A stretch of 64,000 bases of DNA from Asparagopsis taxiformis (GCA_030407315.1 JALQPE010002285.1:1-64000), one strand, 5' to 3'; shown: positions 51,675 to 63,075, numbered from the stretch's first letter. The notes: a model not told the origin generated them from the sequence alone. Made by a program: numbers and translations.

Positions 51675-54602
51675 TTACGTTTTGGAGTATCTCTTTGGTT
51701 TCATACAACCCACATCCCACACGTATATTCCAGCTGCGTGAAGACCTCCCAGAGTCGTGGGCGGTTCTTCAGGGCCGGGACAAGAGTAAGGGTTCTTTGT
51801 GCTCTTATGTTCATCGTAAATGAAACATTTAGTAATTGCAGCAAGAAATGGAGGTTTCCCTCCATGTTTGCCACTCGAACCTGCTAATTCCTCGTTGAGA
51901 CGTGTTCCATGAATTGTTGTGCAGAACGTTTGTCCATTCTGTTTCGGTGGGAAAAGCTGAGCTAGCCCGACCTCCTTTCCCTCATGTAAAAGAAGAACCT
52001 CCTCACCAGCCATGAACGTATGTTGCACATTTTTCTCATGAATACAATGTTCGGTGTTTGATTGAGTCTTCAATTGAGAGCCAAGGAGCACAGAAGTTTT
52101 GGCGATTGTAGCGGACTCCTCGGCCTGTGAGACAGCAGATCTAGATTTGGAACGTGTGACTGTATTTGATACGGTCGTTGGTCTCAATCTCTTGTTATTC
52201 TTCCTGAGACCTGCCTGGAGAGATGATGCTATAAGTTTCAACCTTTGATGTGCTAAACGGAAAAGTGCACTGTCAGCCTCCACAGATGTGCATTTTCGAT
52301 TTGTTCTCATTGCTGCTATCGCGGTTGTTAAAGTTCCCGCGTATATATCGATGACGGATCCTTTCTGCGGACAGAAAGTTGTCATTAGCTCTGCAAGAAG
52401 GTCAGGGTTTTTCTCTTCAGTTAGCACTGGTGATTTGGTTCCTGGCTTGAGTAACTTGTGTTGTGGAACAAGGACACCCGATATCGTTGAGAATTTTCGC
52501 TTTTCAGAGCATTGTACCATTGAGTATGGGCTAATAAAGTCAGGTTTGAAGTTTTCAGGATGCCTTCCTGGCGCATACGCCAGTATCCCATACTCACATG
52601 CATTCTGGGGGAATAGCTCCGCCCTGGTGAACTGCAATCGTTCCGTTTTCTTAACAACGACGAAGAGATGCTTCATAACTTTAAAATTCTCAGTCTCGAG
52701 AGATTTCATCCACCCAGTTGCATACTGAATTGAGGAAAATAGAAAGACAGAACCTCCTGGTACCAACACCCGACGGGCAAATTGAGAAACAGCCCGCATC
52801 TCTTTGTCATCGACAAAATTATCGTACAAACTTCCTGCTCGAGAACGACACTCCGGAGTTCCATAAGGAGGGTCTATCAACATCATGTCGAACCGGGAAT
52901 CAGTAGTCTTCCGAATTGTTTTATCGAAATCCTGCCATCGCATTTGGTGACAGTGAATCCCAATGTCGGTTAGGATGTCTACATTGTTTTCGAAAGTGGC
53001 TTTTGATGATGGACTGGATACTTCCTGTATCACTCTTTTCCGGGTTTCAAGTCTCTCTGAGGCATTAGTCGAACAAACTCCTTGTTCTGGTAAAATAGAG
53101 TCGTTCAAGACAATTGAGCTCGGGTTTTCTGCAGATTCAATGCGGAAAGAACTGTTCTGATTACCAATGGTAGAATCTGTATCAGTTTTGATCGGAGCTT
53201 GTGCTGTACGTGTATCTCCGTTCTCATCTGGCTTACGTTTAGAGTACTGAGACTGACCCACTGGCTTATCCTTTGTATTGATATTGCTCTGTTGTACTGC
53301 ACATTGCATTTCCCTAGTTTCCCTCTCCGAAATCTTTAGAGATGCGAGAAACTTGAGCTCCTTTTGTGCAGCTATCGCGGGGTAATGTTTCCTGTACTGC
53401 TCAATGAGAATTGGTAGTATCTCACGGTTCCCAACGTTTTGCTGGACATCCTCGTCAAGTTTAGTGGTACGTAGCAGATTGTGTAGTACTGTTGTCATTT
53501 CATTCGGCCATTTCTCTCTTTCAAGGAACGCCTTGAACTTTTGAACTTCCTTGTGAGCAAGAACAGCCTTTTTGAATTGTTCGACAACGGTTGCCGGTTG
53601 AGCGGGTTTGATGTACGAGCAAGACGATTTCTTCCGGTGCATCAATCCCAACTCTGCAATTCGATGAAGAGTATTTATCTGACATTCGATTCCTTCTTCT
53701 CCGGGCATAGACTCTGGTGCGGTCATAAACACTGTTGAAGACTTCAGCGATGTGATGTGTACAAACTTCCGGAACACTCGACAATCTACGGTTTCCATGA
53801 CTTTCTTCTCATCGGAGTTGTCACCATCACCAGCAAGGTCAGGGTGTTCACCATTTGTAATTTCACCTATAGTCTTTATCACCCTCATTGGAAGCCGCAT
53901 TGCAGTTGAGGCTGTTTGTTTTACAGTGCTTTCTTTCTGATGACCAAAGCCATCATATGCTGCGGCAACCTCTTTTGCAACAGGTCTTTTCCCATTACGA
54001 AGTGTCGTGAGCCGGTCTGCTTCATCCCTCAACCCTTGAAGCATATCGTAGAAAGTAGACTCAACATAGAATGCATCACTGTGTTTTATATTCTGTTGTC
54101 GCGCCAATTGTTTCAATACTTGAATATTACAATCACCCTTGATAATGGTAACTGGCCACAAAAATCCTTCCCAGGAATCTGGGTACTCGGCAGCAAGATC
54201 AGTAATGGCTTTCAGACGATGCATGCCGTCTACAACTCCGTACCAATCCTTCCTGCTCTTTATTTTCGTGTTTGCTTCGGACTCCGGCAATCCGCATTCG
54301 GATTGGAAGTAGTTGCTGATGTAATGATGGAATGAGCCCGAAAGAGAGACAACAATTGGTGTATCAGATCCTGCAATATAGTTCAGCCCTCCATTTCCGT
54401 TGCTGAGCGATCGTTTCAGGCGCTCAACTCCTGACGGAGATATACATCGAATATTTGTCAATGGAATGCAAGAGAGAGGATCCACCGAACAGTTTATAGA
54501 ACCCTCCATGATATCCACGAATAAAGCTTTTGCCATTTCAACCTGTTTTGTTCTTGGCGGTGAGGAAGGTCTTTCTCTGGTGGCACATGTGTTCCGACCC
54601 AT
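51675..54602 (-). CDS. ParB-like / DNA methyltransferase fusion of element Y
   Basis: 975 codons from ATG 54602. Residues ~40-240 form a ParB/sulfiredoxin-like domain with the box VVDGMHRLKAI at 123-133. A linker of Ser/Asp-rich sequence follows (~440-540). Residues ~545-795 are an amino-methyltransferase with motif IV DPPY at 577-580 preceding the AdoMet motif (IDIYAGTLTTAIAA, ~750-765), the beta-class order seen in N6-adenine/N4-cytosine enzymes. DPPY favours N6-adenine. The AdoMet motif has Leu where FxGxG enzymes have the second Gly, which may weaken binding. Residues ~933-970 carry PP.T.GG..AA..Y.WD, shared with gene C. It could mark or bind the element's own DNA, but that is inference. 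It is divergent from the transposase. Confidence 0.8.
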   Translation of the reverse strand: MGRNTCATRERPSSPPRTKQVEMAKALFVDIMEGSINCSVDPLSCIPLTNIRCISPSGVERLKRSLSNGNGGLNYIAGSDTPIVVSLSGSFHHYISNYFQSECGLPESEANTKIKSRKDWYGVVDGMHRLKAITDLAAEYPDSWEGFLWPVTIIKGDCNIQVLKQLARQQNIKHSDAFYVESTFYDMLQGLRDEADRLTTLRNGKRPVAKEVAAAYDGFGHQKESTVKQTASTAMRLPMRVIKTIGEITNGEHPDLAGDGDNSDEKKVMETVDCRVFRKFVHITSLKSSTVFMTAPESMPGEEGIECQINTLHRIAELGLMHRKKSSCSYIKPAQPATVVEQFKKAVLAHKEVQKFKAFLEREKWPNEMTTVLHNLLRTTKLDEDVQQNVGNREILPILIEQYRKHYPAIAAQKELKFLASLKISERETREMQCAVQQSNINTKDKPVGQSQYSKRKPDENGDTRTAQAPIKTDTDSTIGNQNSSFRIESAENPSSIVLNDSILPEQGVCSTNASERLETRKRVIQEVSSPSSKATFENNVDILTDIGIHCHQMRWQDFDKTIRKTTDSRFDMMLIDPPYGTPECRSRAGSLYDNFVDDKEMRAVSQFARRVLVPGGSVFLFSSIQYATGWMKSLETENFKVMKHLFVVVKKTERLQFTRAELFPQNACEYGILAYAPGRHPENFKPDFISPYSMVQCSEKRKFSTISGVLVPQHKLLKPGTKSPVLTEEKNPDLLAELMTTFCPQKGSVIDIYAGTLTTAIAAMRTNRKCTSVEADSALFRLAHQRLKLIASSLQAGLRKNNKRLRPTTVSNTVTRSKSRSAVSQAEESATIAKTSVLLGSQLKTQSNTEHCIHEKNVQHTFMAGEEVLLLHEGKEVGLAQLFPPKQNGQTFCTTIHGTRLNEELAGSSGKHGGKPPFLAAITKCFIYDEHKSTKNPYSCPGPEEPPTTLGGLHAAGIYVWDVGCMKPKRYSKT

Positions 54603-55669
54603 AATATCTTTAGTAAGACCAGATCACAAACAAAATCGGACACAAACATAAATCAGGACCACAGAGTTGCTTTCCCAGACGAAAATGATATTGTGAGTTT
54701 GGTGCGCAGTGGAAAGATTCCTGTGGAGACGACCTGAAGCTTGACCAACAGCTGTTGGTTAGGCTAGCCTAGGCGATGGGCGAGCTTCGAGGGCCTGATT
54801 GATACTGTCTGGAAAGTATTACAAGAAAACACACAAGAAAAAACATACGGCGTCTCTATCGTTCACGATTCCAGGATTACCTGTCAAAGTGATTAGTTTT
54901 TGTTAACGGTAAAAAATAAGTTCTCTTCAAGCTCTAGAAGGCTAGAACAGTGTTGAAGAGGTTAGATTGCGAAGCTGCCATACGATTAACACTATCGGGC
55001 CATACTTTTCAACATACATGCAATACAATATGCTTGAGTGGAGTATTGTGATTGGTAATCCTCAGTGGCTAGGTCAATATTTTAGTTGCCAAAAATGTGA
55101 CAGTTGACATACCAGCTGTATCACATTGTATACAGGAGTCCTCGAACAAGTTTTATTTCATATCTTCGTCAGTGTCATTCAGTGAGACAAAGTGGTAGTC
55201 ACATGACTTTTATATAATGATGAAATGTGACTCACACACGGAGAAACTACTTCCATATCCGCCGTGGAGTGATTCTCATCACTTGGCAGAAATGTGACGA
55301 GTGCCAGCTCATTGAGAAAGAACCATCAGTGATGTGTACAGAACAATCGAAAAGCCAATATGAATAACGAACAGAAGAAGTCACGGAGACAGCAGCACGG
55401 ATGCTCATATAAAAGCTGTAAATTTGACCCTAGTATCATATCGGAATCGGTATTTGGTATGAAGTTATGAGATATCGATGAATAACGTGTCACGATCCAG
55501 GTCGAACAACAATCTGTATACAATGAATTCATCTTCACATATGAAACATATCGCCATAGGTAAGCTCTAGAAAAGGTTTTGTCTGCTTTCAACTGAATAT
55601 CAGTATGCATGAATAGGTTCTCAATTGTTTGCGCTGTACGATCTATCCATCATCACTGAGCTCTTCAAA
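54603..55669. promoter_or_regulatory. Divergent spacer of element Y
   Basis: About 1 kb between the two divergent genes, without a supported gene. It probably carries both promoters and perhaps 5' exons of the transposase gene. No clear motif identified. Confidence 0.4.
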
Positions 55670-58300
55670 ATGTTTCCGTTAACATACATTCAATATTCAG
55701 CCACAGAACGATATAGATCATCCCAACTCGGAGAACTGTGCAACTCCCAGAAACTAGTTTCTCATAAATTGAACAATTGTCGTTCATTCTTGCCGCATCT
55801 ATTACACGGTTCAGATGAATACATGACTTCATCAGAGGGGTCTACAATGTCAATCTCGGAAGCTAACTGTGATGAGCTCTCTGAAAGTTATTTTGCGAAC
55901 CCCAGGAATTATGATATTTTCTGCTCGCCCACATATGATGAGCTCGAATCAGCTGCGCATGAAACCCGCATGGATGAACATTCGATTGATGAGGTAAATG
56001 AGAGTACAGAGAACGATCTCAATAAATCCCCACATTACCCTCCTTTCAGTGTCGAAACAGGAAAGAGAAAGTACTCGTTCAAGGCTAGGGTTCCTGCAGA
56101 AGATGAGGATTCGGACTTGCGGAAGCGCCGGAAGAAGGAAGCAAAGGAAACAGGGATTGGCAGGGATTTAATCATCCCATTTTCTCACACAATTCAAGTT
56201 CGTGGTGACGACCAGAGTCATTTGATGAACATACTCACCAAAGAAAAGTGCTGTAAAAGGATAAAATGTCTTCGGAAAGTTGACCAACGTTTCCTGGCGT
56301 CACAACGTTCAAAAGTTCTCTTGATGAAACAGTATGAAAGGAGGAATTATCTTCAGAGGATGCTCGACACCAGCACCAATGCATTTTACTTTAACAAGAA
56401 TCGCGTTTGCAGCCGTTTCCTTGATAAATGTTTCGGTTTCTCTACTGATCTTCAATGTTCTGTAAAGGGAACACCCATGAGTCGAAAAACTATGCGTATA
56501 ACTGGAGTTGGTGGAACCACTGTGGCTGATGGAAGGGAGAGGATCATTACCTTCCTAAAGAGACTGTCGGAAAGTACTGGAGACCAAATGCCCGACTCTG
56601 CAGAACACCATTTGCCTTTCTTCCAGAAGGGGCAAGTGTATGACCGGTTCAAGACAGAGTTCGAGCAAATATACAACTCCAAGCCACCTTCAAGAAGCTA
56701 TTTCTACAAGACATGGAAGCTTTATGTTCCAAACCTCAAGATCCGAAAAGTCCATCGCTTTACCATCTGCCATGAGTGTGAGTCATTCCGCTCGGCCCTG
56801 AACCGGGCTGGGACCGATAAGAGAAAATCAGATGATGTGCTGAAAGCGAAGCGTAAACATAATGAAATGGTTTCACGTGAGAGACAAGAATATTTGCGAA
56901 AATGCGAACAATCTATCTTATACCCCTCGCAGTACATGTCTCTGATTGTTGACGGTGCCGACCAGTCGTCTTTCGGCCTTCCACATTTTACATTCTCAAC
57001 GAAGAATACAAAAGGTCATTCTCTCAAGGTGAAGCTCGTGGGGGTATTGGAACATGGTAGTGTCAAGCATTTATCACTTTACACACTCACAGAGGAGTTT
57101 GAGACGGGGGCAAATCATATTATCGAAGCTTTGCACCGTACTATTCAAATGAAGACATTTTCATATCCATCGCTCCCACCTGTGCTCTACGTACAGCTTG
57201 ATAACTGTATTCGAGAGAATAAGAACAGCTTTTTGCTTGCTTATTTAGAATCTCTTGTCTCTTGGGGTGTCTTCGGAGAAGTCCACGCTTCATTTTTACC
57301 AATCGGGCATACTCACACCGATATAGACCAAACATTTAGTTGTACATCACGACGCCTACGTACAAACGACGCAATTACGATGCAGGACTTGATGAGACAG
57401 CTCCAGCTTGCCTACACACCCTCTCCTGTTGTCAACAATATGTCCAATATCATCAATTTCTCGGGCCTGTGCAAACAAGATAACTGCTTGAAGAAAGTGA
57501 AGCGATTCACTAGCTTTAGGTATTTCAAGTTTAATCGCACATCTTCTGAGCTTTTTGCGACACAAAATGCTTCAGATATTAATAATACGACAAGATACTT
57601 CCGTACAAAGTGCTGTGTGAAGACTAACAGTGACGACGACTGGATACCGCTTCTAGAGAATGACAGCGATTCAGGCTTTCTTAAGTCTGTTCCTAACTTA
57701 CACAAGACCCCACCCACCTCAGTAGTTGCTCCTTCTAACTACATAGAGGTTAATAAGAGACTTCAATCTGAAGAGACACGGATCAATGACCCAGCAAAAA
57801 TGCAGAAACTGAGACATCTAAGGGACCAAGTGTATCAATCTAGGGATATCTCATTTCATTGGAACCTTCGAGAATGTTTTGAACTCGCAAATTCTATCTG
57901 CAGGACTGACAACACTGGAGAGGACTATAACGCAGAAAGAGATCACCATGATAGAGCAGAAGCCTTCCAGGATCTCGAATATGAAATCAATACATTCGTG
58001 GTAGTGAAAGGAGAGCAACAGTCAGCTATCCTTCCTTTCTGGCTCGGAAACATCAGAAATGTGGTGCGGAGCGAGGCTGGAAATGTATCTAAGCTGGAAG
58101 TGCATTGGTGGGAATTGCGGAAAGGGACCTCAGCATACTCAGGGTCTTACGCACCTTCATTCATACAAAAGGGGAACAGTAGTGTACCTTGGGTCGATTT
58201 AGTCCCCGTGGAGAGTGTCCATGTAAACTTCCATCGGCTTTCAAGTTCTAACAAGATTGGAACTCGTACAATAAATAAGATACGGCAGTGCCTGAGCTGA
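55670..58300 (+). CDS. Putative DDE-type transposase of element Y
   Basis: Open to 58300; the first in-frame ATG is 55670 (MFPLTYIQ), giving 876 residues, though later ATGs (near 55824) or an upstream exon are possible. An acidic N-terminus, a basic patch (DLRKRRKKEAK) and a CHEC zinc-binding pair (~367-370) precede a core with SLIVDGADQSSFG (~424-436), VQLDNCIRENKN (~508-519) and LPIGHTHTDIDQTFS (~543-557). This spacing of Asp/Asn/His blocks matches a widespread, poorly characterised eukaryotic transposase-like family (I think Pfam DUF7869; unchecked). Candidate catalytic residues are D428, D511 and one of D551/D553. Its 3' end has a degraded inverted copy at 51525-51625. It would mobilise element Y. 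Confidence 0.65.
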   Translation: MFPLTYIQYSATERYRSSQLGELCNSQKLVSHKLNNCRSFLPHLLHGSDEYMTSSEGSTMSISEANCDELSESYFANPRNYDIFCSPTYDELESAAHETRMDEHSIDEVNESTENDLNKSPHYPPFSVETGKRKYSFKARVPAEDEDSDLRKRRKKEAKETGIGRDLIIPFSHTIQVRGDDQSHLMNILTKEKCCKRIKCLRKVDQRFLASQRSKVLLMKQYERRNYLQRMLDTSTNAFYFNKNRVCSRFLDKCFGFSTDLQCSVKGTPMSRKTMRITGVGGTTVADGRERIITFLKRLSESTGDQMPDSAEHHLPFFQKGQVYDRFKTEFEQIYNSKPPSRSYFYKTWKLYVPNLKIRKVHRFTICHECESFRSALNRAGTDKRKSDDVLKAKRKHNEMVSRERQEYLRKCEQSILYPSQYMSLIVDGADQSSFGLPHFTFSTKNTKGHSLKVKLVGVLEHGSVKHLSLYTLTEEFETGANHIIEALHRTIQMKTFSYPSLPPVLYVQLDNCIRENKNSFLLAYLESLVSWGVFGEVHASFLPIGHTHTDIDQTFSCTSRRLRTNDAITMQDLMRQLQLAYTPSPVVNNMSNIINFSGLCKQDNCLKKVKRFTSFRYFKFNRTSSELFATQNASDINNTTRYFRTKCCVKTNSDDDWIPLLENDSDSGFLKSVPNLHKTPPTSVVAPSNYIEVNKRLQSEETRINDPAKMQKLRHLRDQVYQSRDISFHWNLRECFELANSICRTDNTGEDYNAERDHHDRAEAFQDLEYEINTFVVVKGEQQSAILPFWLGNIRNVVRSEAGNVSKLEVHWWELRKGTSAYSGSYAPSFIQKGNSSVPWVDLVPVESVHVNFHRLSSSNKIGTRTINKIRQCLS

Positions 58301-58353
58301 AGGACTACCTCTGCGGTGGACCTCAGCCTTTTCCAAGCACATTCATAGATCCA

Positions 58354-61300
58354 TGAACATAGTTGTGCATCAATCTCTTAGGAAACTGAGCAGGTTTAGA
58401 TACGCCAGAATCGCTATCTGGATTAGAAATGTGCGCTGAACCATCGTCCGAATCAGCAGTGGCGCTCGGCGATCTCGAACGCGCTTGGCGTTGTTCGAAG
58501 CGAGGCGTAGATTTTGCAGTATCCATAGATGGGCTGGTAAAAATGAGACGAGTTTCATAAGAGGTGAGGATGTGCACGGCGGATATATGCGTGCGTGGTG
58601 CCGGGATGGGAAGTCATGGTTTGGTCGTTCAGCCCAAAGAAAGCAGACGCCGCACCTACGCTACACATCACATCTCTTTGTGACACCAATTCACCTCTGG
58701 CATTCCTACAAAGCCCTTTGGAAAAAATACATCGCGTGAGCACACCACCAGCCCTATGTAACTAGGTTCGATCGTATGGTGGATGAATTCTTTACACGTG
58801 AGCGAAACTGTTAGATTGCAGCAGTGAGTATGTAAGACGCACCGATGGCGCGTCAGGTATGACGCTAGACAATTCATCTTTGTACCTTAGTAATGGCATA
58901 CAAAGAGGAGTTGTGTCGTCACGCGTGGGATGTACATTCATGCCTTCTCATTTGCAGTGATCGACCCAGACTGTGTCATAATCCTCCTGCCCACCCCAAA
59001 GTCTAATGAAGACTATCCCAGATGCGCCTAGTCGCTTCTGCGTGCTCTATCGCTTGTTTTTTCTTTTGACAATGTCGACAGCCGCGATCGCTGCGATCAG
59101 CAATCCTGTCAGACTTTCATATCTATCGTCATGTCGTCGGTCTCATAGTCGTGAAATTTTGCTCTGGAATACTTTTCAGCGGTATGCGAATCATAGTCTC
59201 CCCAGCGCAGCGCGATATCAATCCAAAACCCTGTTGAGGTACCTTCTTCACTTCCCGGAGCATATTGATCATTTGAAAAATTTGCCGAAAGCAAGGACAG
59301 TTTGGATACTAGCGACTTGTGTGCAGCGGTGACAAGAATATCGACACTGGACGAGTTCACCTTAACAGACTTGCACGGATGAATCAATTAAATCTTGAAA
59401 ATCCCCCTGCAGACAGTACAATAGAATGGGTGGAAATAACAAACGTCGAGAACTGAAGGCTTCTCATCACACCACAGCAGTTCGAGTGAGACATGTCTTT
59501 GAATGGTACATTCACGTTGTTCTTCGATGGGATTTGGTTAGCGACATTGCGATCCACGATGAGACGAAGGGTTCCACTCAACTTGAGTAATCAATCTTCT
59601 CAGCGAAAGAATAAAGCAGTGCCGGTAGATGTACAATTAGTTCACCTAGTTCGCGAATAGTCCGCGTTTTTCAGCTTCATACCACGGATAAGGATACTGG
59701 TTATGGTACAAGTCAGTGCCTCTCCTGAGCGCCTCAACCATATGCACTGCAATCAAATACACTCACAATTGTCCACAAAGTCAACATTCATTTCTTTCAA
59801 CGCACCCTGACATAGTAGATGCTCATTGATCCGATTCAGCGTCTCGCGACGATTGTCGTATGCTTGTTCGATGGGTGCTAATCCTTCCTGCTGCAATTGA
59901 TTGAGAGGTGAAATAGTTGTATACTGCCCATTCAATCTTGCCAGTGGTAAAATCTCAAGATTGGCGTCATGCTTGTACGGCAATCGCGCAAACATAATGG
60001 GAGCGAAGCGGCGACTTTACAGCAATCGGACCATGAACGATTACATTATCATCCCTTCATCAATTGAGATGTGAGGACCGTCCGTGAGACATCTGCACTG
60101 CCGCTTTGGCCCTCCATCGAGCTATAGTCGCGCCATTCCACCTCGATTCTTGCTGACGATTGTTTTGTCAATGGTTGCACCTCGACATATTCGCTCCCGG
60201 TTGAAATGGGTGACATTACTCCACTAATTCACTTTGCAATTCACATAGCACATAGTCATATCTCCAAGAAGACAGAGAATATTGGCCATTCACCAATTCA
60301 TTCCCATCACCATCACCTTCGTCTAGCTCTCGCCCGCTAATATCACTGTGCTGAACATGTTCAAATCTGGAGCCATATAGTAACAAATCGCTGAGGACCT
60401 TTGTAGTATAACAAACTCATTGATGAAAGATAGAAATAGTTCCGCTGTGAGCATTTGACGTTGGCTACATTAGTCGATGGTGTCGGGAAGCAGTTGAGGA
60501 GCTGCGCGGTGGAGAGTAGCCATGATTGAGAGAACAAGGTAGAAAGGTCAGTATGAAAGGCTGTTGGTGAAAGGAGTGTCTCGCAAGGGCTTGGATTCGT
60601 AACAACAATCTGCCACAGAATTATTTTCGCGGTCGTCGTAAAGCTCCATACAGATCGCCTCCAGTGACTCAAGTTTCTTGACATGGTCCAGATAATGGAG
60701 CGGAGGTTCTTCATCGTCACAAGTTGGCAGTCCTATGCGACGAAAATGACGACAAGCACGCTTCGTTCCCCCATCATTGTTGCCCCGTTGCGCCTGTGAG
60801 ACTTGTTCGAGAACATGCGAAACTTGGCTAACAAATCGTTTGACATTCGTGATGTGATAAAGGCCCCCACTTCGCGAAGCTGCTCCCAGGGAACCGGCGT
60901 ACTTTCGGGAAGTCTCAACAGTGCACGAGGCGTATATTTGAGTGTGCTGGGATACGCTTACTTCTCTCAGTGGACATTCTTAGCGTTCATGTCGCCATGA
61001 TATCTCATAATCTTCACAAAGAATCCGGAGGTATGTCCTGTTCATGCGTATCGTTGAACCGAGAAAAGTACCCTCTACGCACTGGCGCGCGCTTCGCGCG
61101 CGTGTATCCGATCGGCCGGAATTGTATTTGCCAGAGCAGGCAAGTCTTGGCTCGCAATCCCCAAATATTTCCCATTCCAATATACCCATACACTCTCACA
61201 TACTATGATAGTGTAGCATGTCCTCATAACTACCGTATTCGCATTTCTATCTAGGCTTGAATACACTTTTACAGGACTGGATTATAGTGTCGCAACTGCA

Positions 61301-61998
61301 GAAAGAGCACCCTGTCCATACACCATTCTCCCTCTACTTCTCTGTACACTACTGAAATGGCCATGTGCAGCGGTTGCTAGGGAAGTTGCACGGCACATGG
61401 CCAAGTACAACTGAGCGTGCCATGTGTGCAACGTGTGGTCATATGAGCCAGTAGGACCATAGTATTTCGTAAAGTATCGTAATGTACAGTGCCAAGTGGG
61501 CGAGTAGATTATGAGATTCGCTGCTGCTGAATTTTTTATTGGGTAGTTGGGGGTTGATTTTTGGATGTAACTATGAAGGAAAACGAGTCGATTGGCTGGG
61601 AGGGGCTTTCGGCAAGCATTAAATACAGCATAAATTTAATAGCGATTTCAGGTAAATCGTTACTACAAGAAGCTTACCTTTGAGCTAGGCATTGTGCACT
61701 CATGAAGTGAACGCTTCCTAGAGACAGCTGTCCTGTTTAGTTTCTCGCAGTGCGTACCGATTGCAGCTTGTCCAGAAGCTACCCACAACATATAGGACAC
61801 GTGTCCTATCGTCATGATACCAACTGAGGCAGAATAGAATCCATATAAACTGTTTAAAAGCTCAAAAAGCGCTCAAATCATATCCACCCGCTAGAATGAG
61901 GCTCCAATTAGCCCTTTACCAACAGCAAACATAAATCCACAGACTTTTAAACTTTTCTGATATAAATATTTTTTTCTGAATTACTGGAAATCAGTGTT
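58354..61998 (-). repeat. Right long TIR of element Y
   Basis: 3645 bp, mirror of 47671-51314 with one extra base. Outside the PRP8 remnant no gene is seen. Confidence 0.95.
59108..61068 (-). pseudogene. PRP8: Decayed PRP8 fragment, right arm
   Basis: The same PRP8 remnant as 48600-50560, with identical stops and frameshifts, for example RWGDYDSH near 59200 and IEQAYDN near 59860. Shared damage means that the decay happened before the arms were duplicated, or that the arms are kept identical by gene conversion. Confidence 0.9.
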
Positions 61999-62002
61999 AT
62001 AG

Positions 62003-62633
62003 CCTGACGTCGCGGGGGCGTTACGCGCATATTTGGCACCAATGACACTCTGTTGTGACGAGGCCCGCACTCCGGCTGCTCTCTCCCCTCAGTACCACCT
62101 GACCGCCGATGATAGTTGGCATCCTGTGAACGTTGCTCAGAAACAACATCCCTTGCCGCTATCCTCGGGTCCCTGACTGCATTACCTGCTGGGGCTGATG
62201 TACTCGGCATAGTTGGCGCAGTGGGGGTCACAGCCTCCAGTGTGTCGGAAGCCCCCGGCTGGGACTCCGTCTGCAGCACCTCCGCATCTGCCAACCCGGG
62301 AGGAACTACCTTTGCCATAGCACTCTGCCGCAATTCCAACATGTTTTGAGCCACTATCATGTCATCATCATGATGTTCACTGTCCCTGCGAGCACGCTTG
62401 CCTCGGTCAAGCCCCATCTCTCTCCGCGCCGTTCCTCCTTCCTCACTTTCTCGCTGCGGATCCCCAGTTCTGCGCCGGTCCGTCTTGCGACTACCGGACC
62501 GCGGTTCAATGCTGCCGGTAGGCCCAGACCGCTTCTTCGCACGGGATTGTCGGGCACTCGATACAGCAGCTGCTGACCGGGTTTTCTGGAGGCCCGGAGG
62601 CTTTGGAGCTTTCTTCGCAATACGCGGCGGCAT
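62003..62633 (-). pseudogene. Gene A of element X copy 2, N-terminal part, cut by element Y
   Basis: ATG 62633 (MPPRIAKKAPKPP) opens ~210 codons rich in Arg, Ser, Pro and Glu that look disordered and include basic clusters (KKRSG, GKRARR) typical of nuclear signals. The frame enters element Y and stops at about 61947. The remainder of the gene is at 47670-46016. The region corresponds to 474-1100 in copy 1, where frameshifts are already present. Confidence 0.7.
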
Positions 62634-62812
62634 AATGAAGCTTTCCCGGAAGCGATGGAACGATTGAGTTGCACGAGATACAAAAAAGATTGCTGTATAG
62701 TGTCGGTAACCACAACGGTCTGCGATGAACGTTCAGGTCAGGTCAAGTACCGGATAATACGCCAACAGCCCAGATTGTATACGGTAGGCAGTCATCAACA
62801 GTATTTAATGAG

Positions 62813-63075
62813 GTACAATTACAGCTGTAGAGCTAGGCCGCGAGCACCCCTATGTCCGGAAGACGTCCTGATTTGAATTAAAATTTGGGCTATTCTCAAA
62901 AACATGCACATGTGAACATGTTTTTGAGATGGGGGTGTGCCGTACGGCACTTTCGACCGCCCAAATCGATGTTTTTTGCAATATTTTTTTCAGCCCTGAA
63001 TTGTAGAATTTCTGGGCCGGACAGCAATGCAACTGAGCTGGACATCCACCGGGCGTCCATTTCAACTTGGTCGTG
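62813..63075 (-). repeat. TIR of element X copy 2, outer end missing
   Basis: Matches 1-300 in reverse, with the GTGCCGTACGGCAC palindrome changed to GTGCCGTACGGCACTTTC context. The match stops at 63075, about 50-60 bases short of the outer end seen in copy 1. Confidence 0.75.

Larger units (their letters stand above)
47671..61998. mobile_element. Element Y: 14.3-kb DNA transposon with 3.64-kb TIRs
   Basis: Ends AACACTG...CAGTGTT, flanked by a 4-bp duplication ATAG (47667-47670 and 61999-62002). The uninterrupted sequence in copy 1 (near 1095-1105) confirms the exact insertion point. Arms 47671-51314 and 58354-61998 are inverted copies, and I can find only one base of difference (an extra G in the right arm near 61920). 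The unique centre holds two divergent genes, a ParB-like/methyltransferase fusion and a DDE-like transposase. Both arms include the same decayed PRP8 fragment. Confidence 0.9.
40250..63075 (-). mobile_element. Element X copy 2, interrupted by element Y
   Basis: Inverted relative of 1-8632: TIR (63075-62813), gene A (62633-62003 and 47670-46016), gene B (42900-45938), hairpin, splice array and tandem repeats, in the same order. Similarity to copy 1 ends at about 40251, where gene D replaces gene C. The outer ~60 bases of the TIR are missing at 63076. No opposite TIR was found to the left, so the other end is lost or lies outside the recognised region. Element Y (14.3 kb) is inserted in gene A. 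Confidence 0.75.

Noticed and set aside
51675..58300. Prokaryotic or phage origin of the whole segment, because ParB-like and DPPY methyltransferase domains are common in bacteria.
   Set aside because: The genes sit inside a eukaryotic transposon with PRP8 debris and neighbouring intron-bearing copias. Ancient transfer of the domains remains possible but is not shown here.
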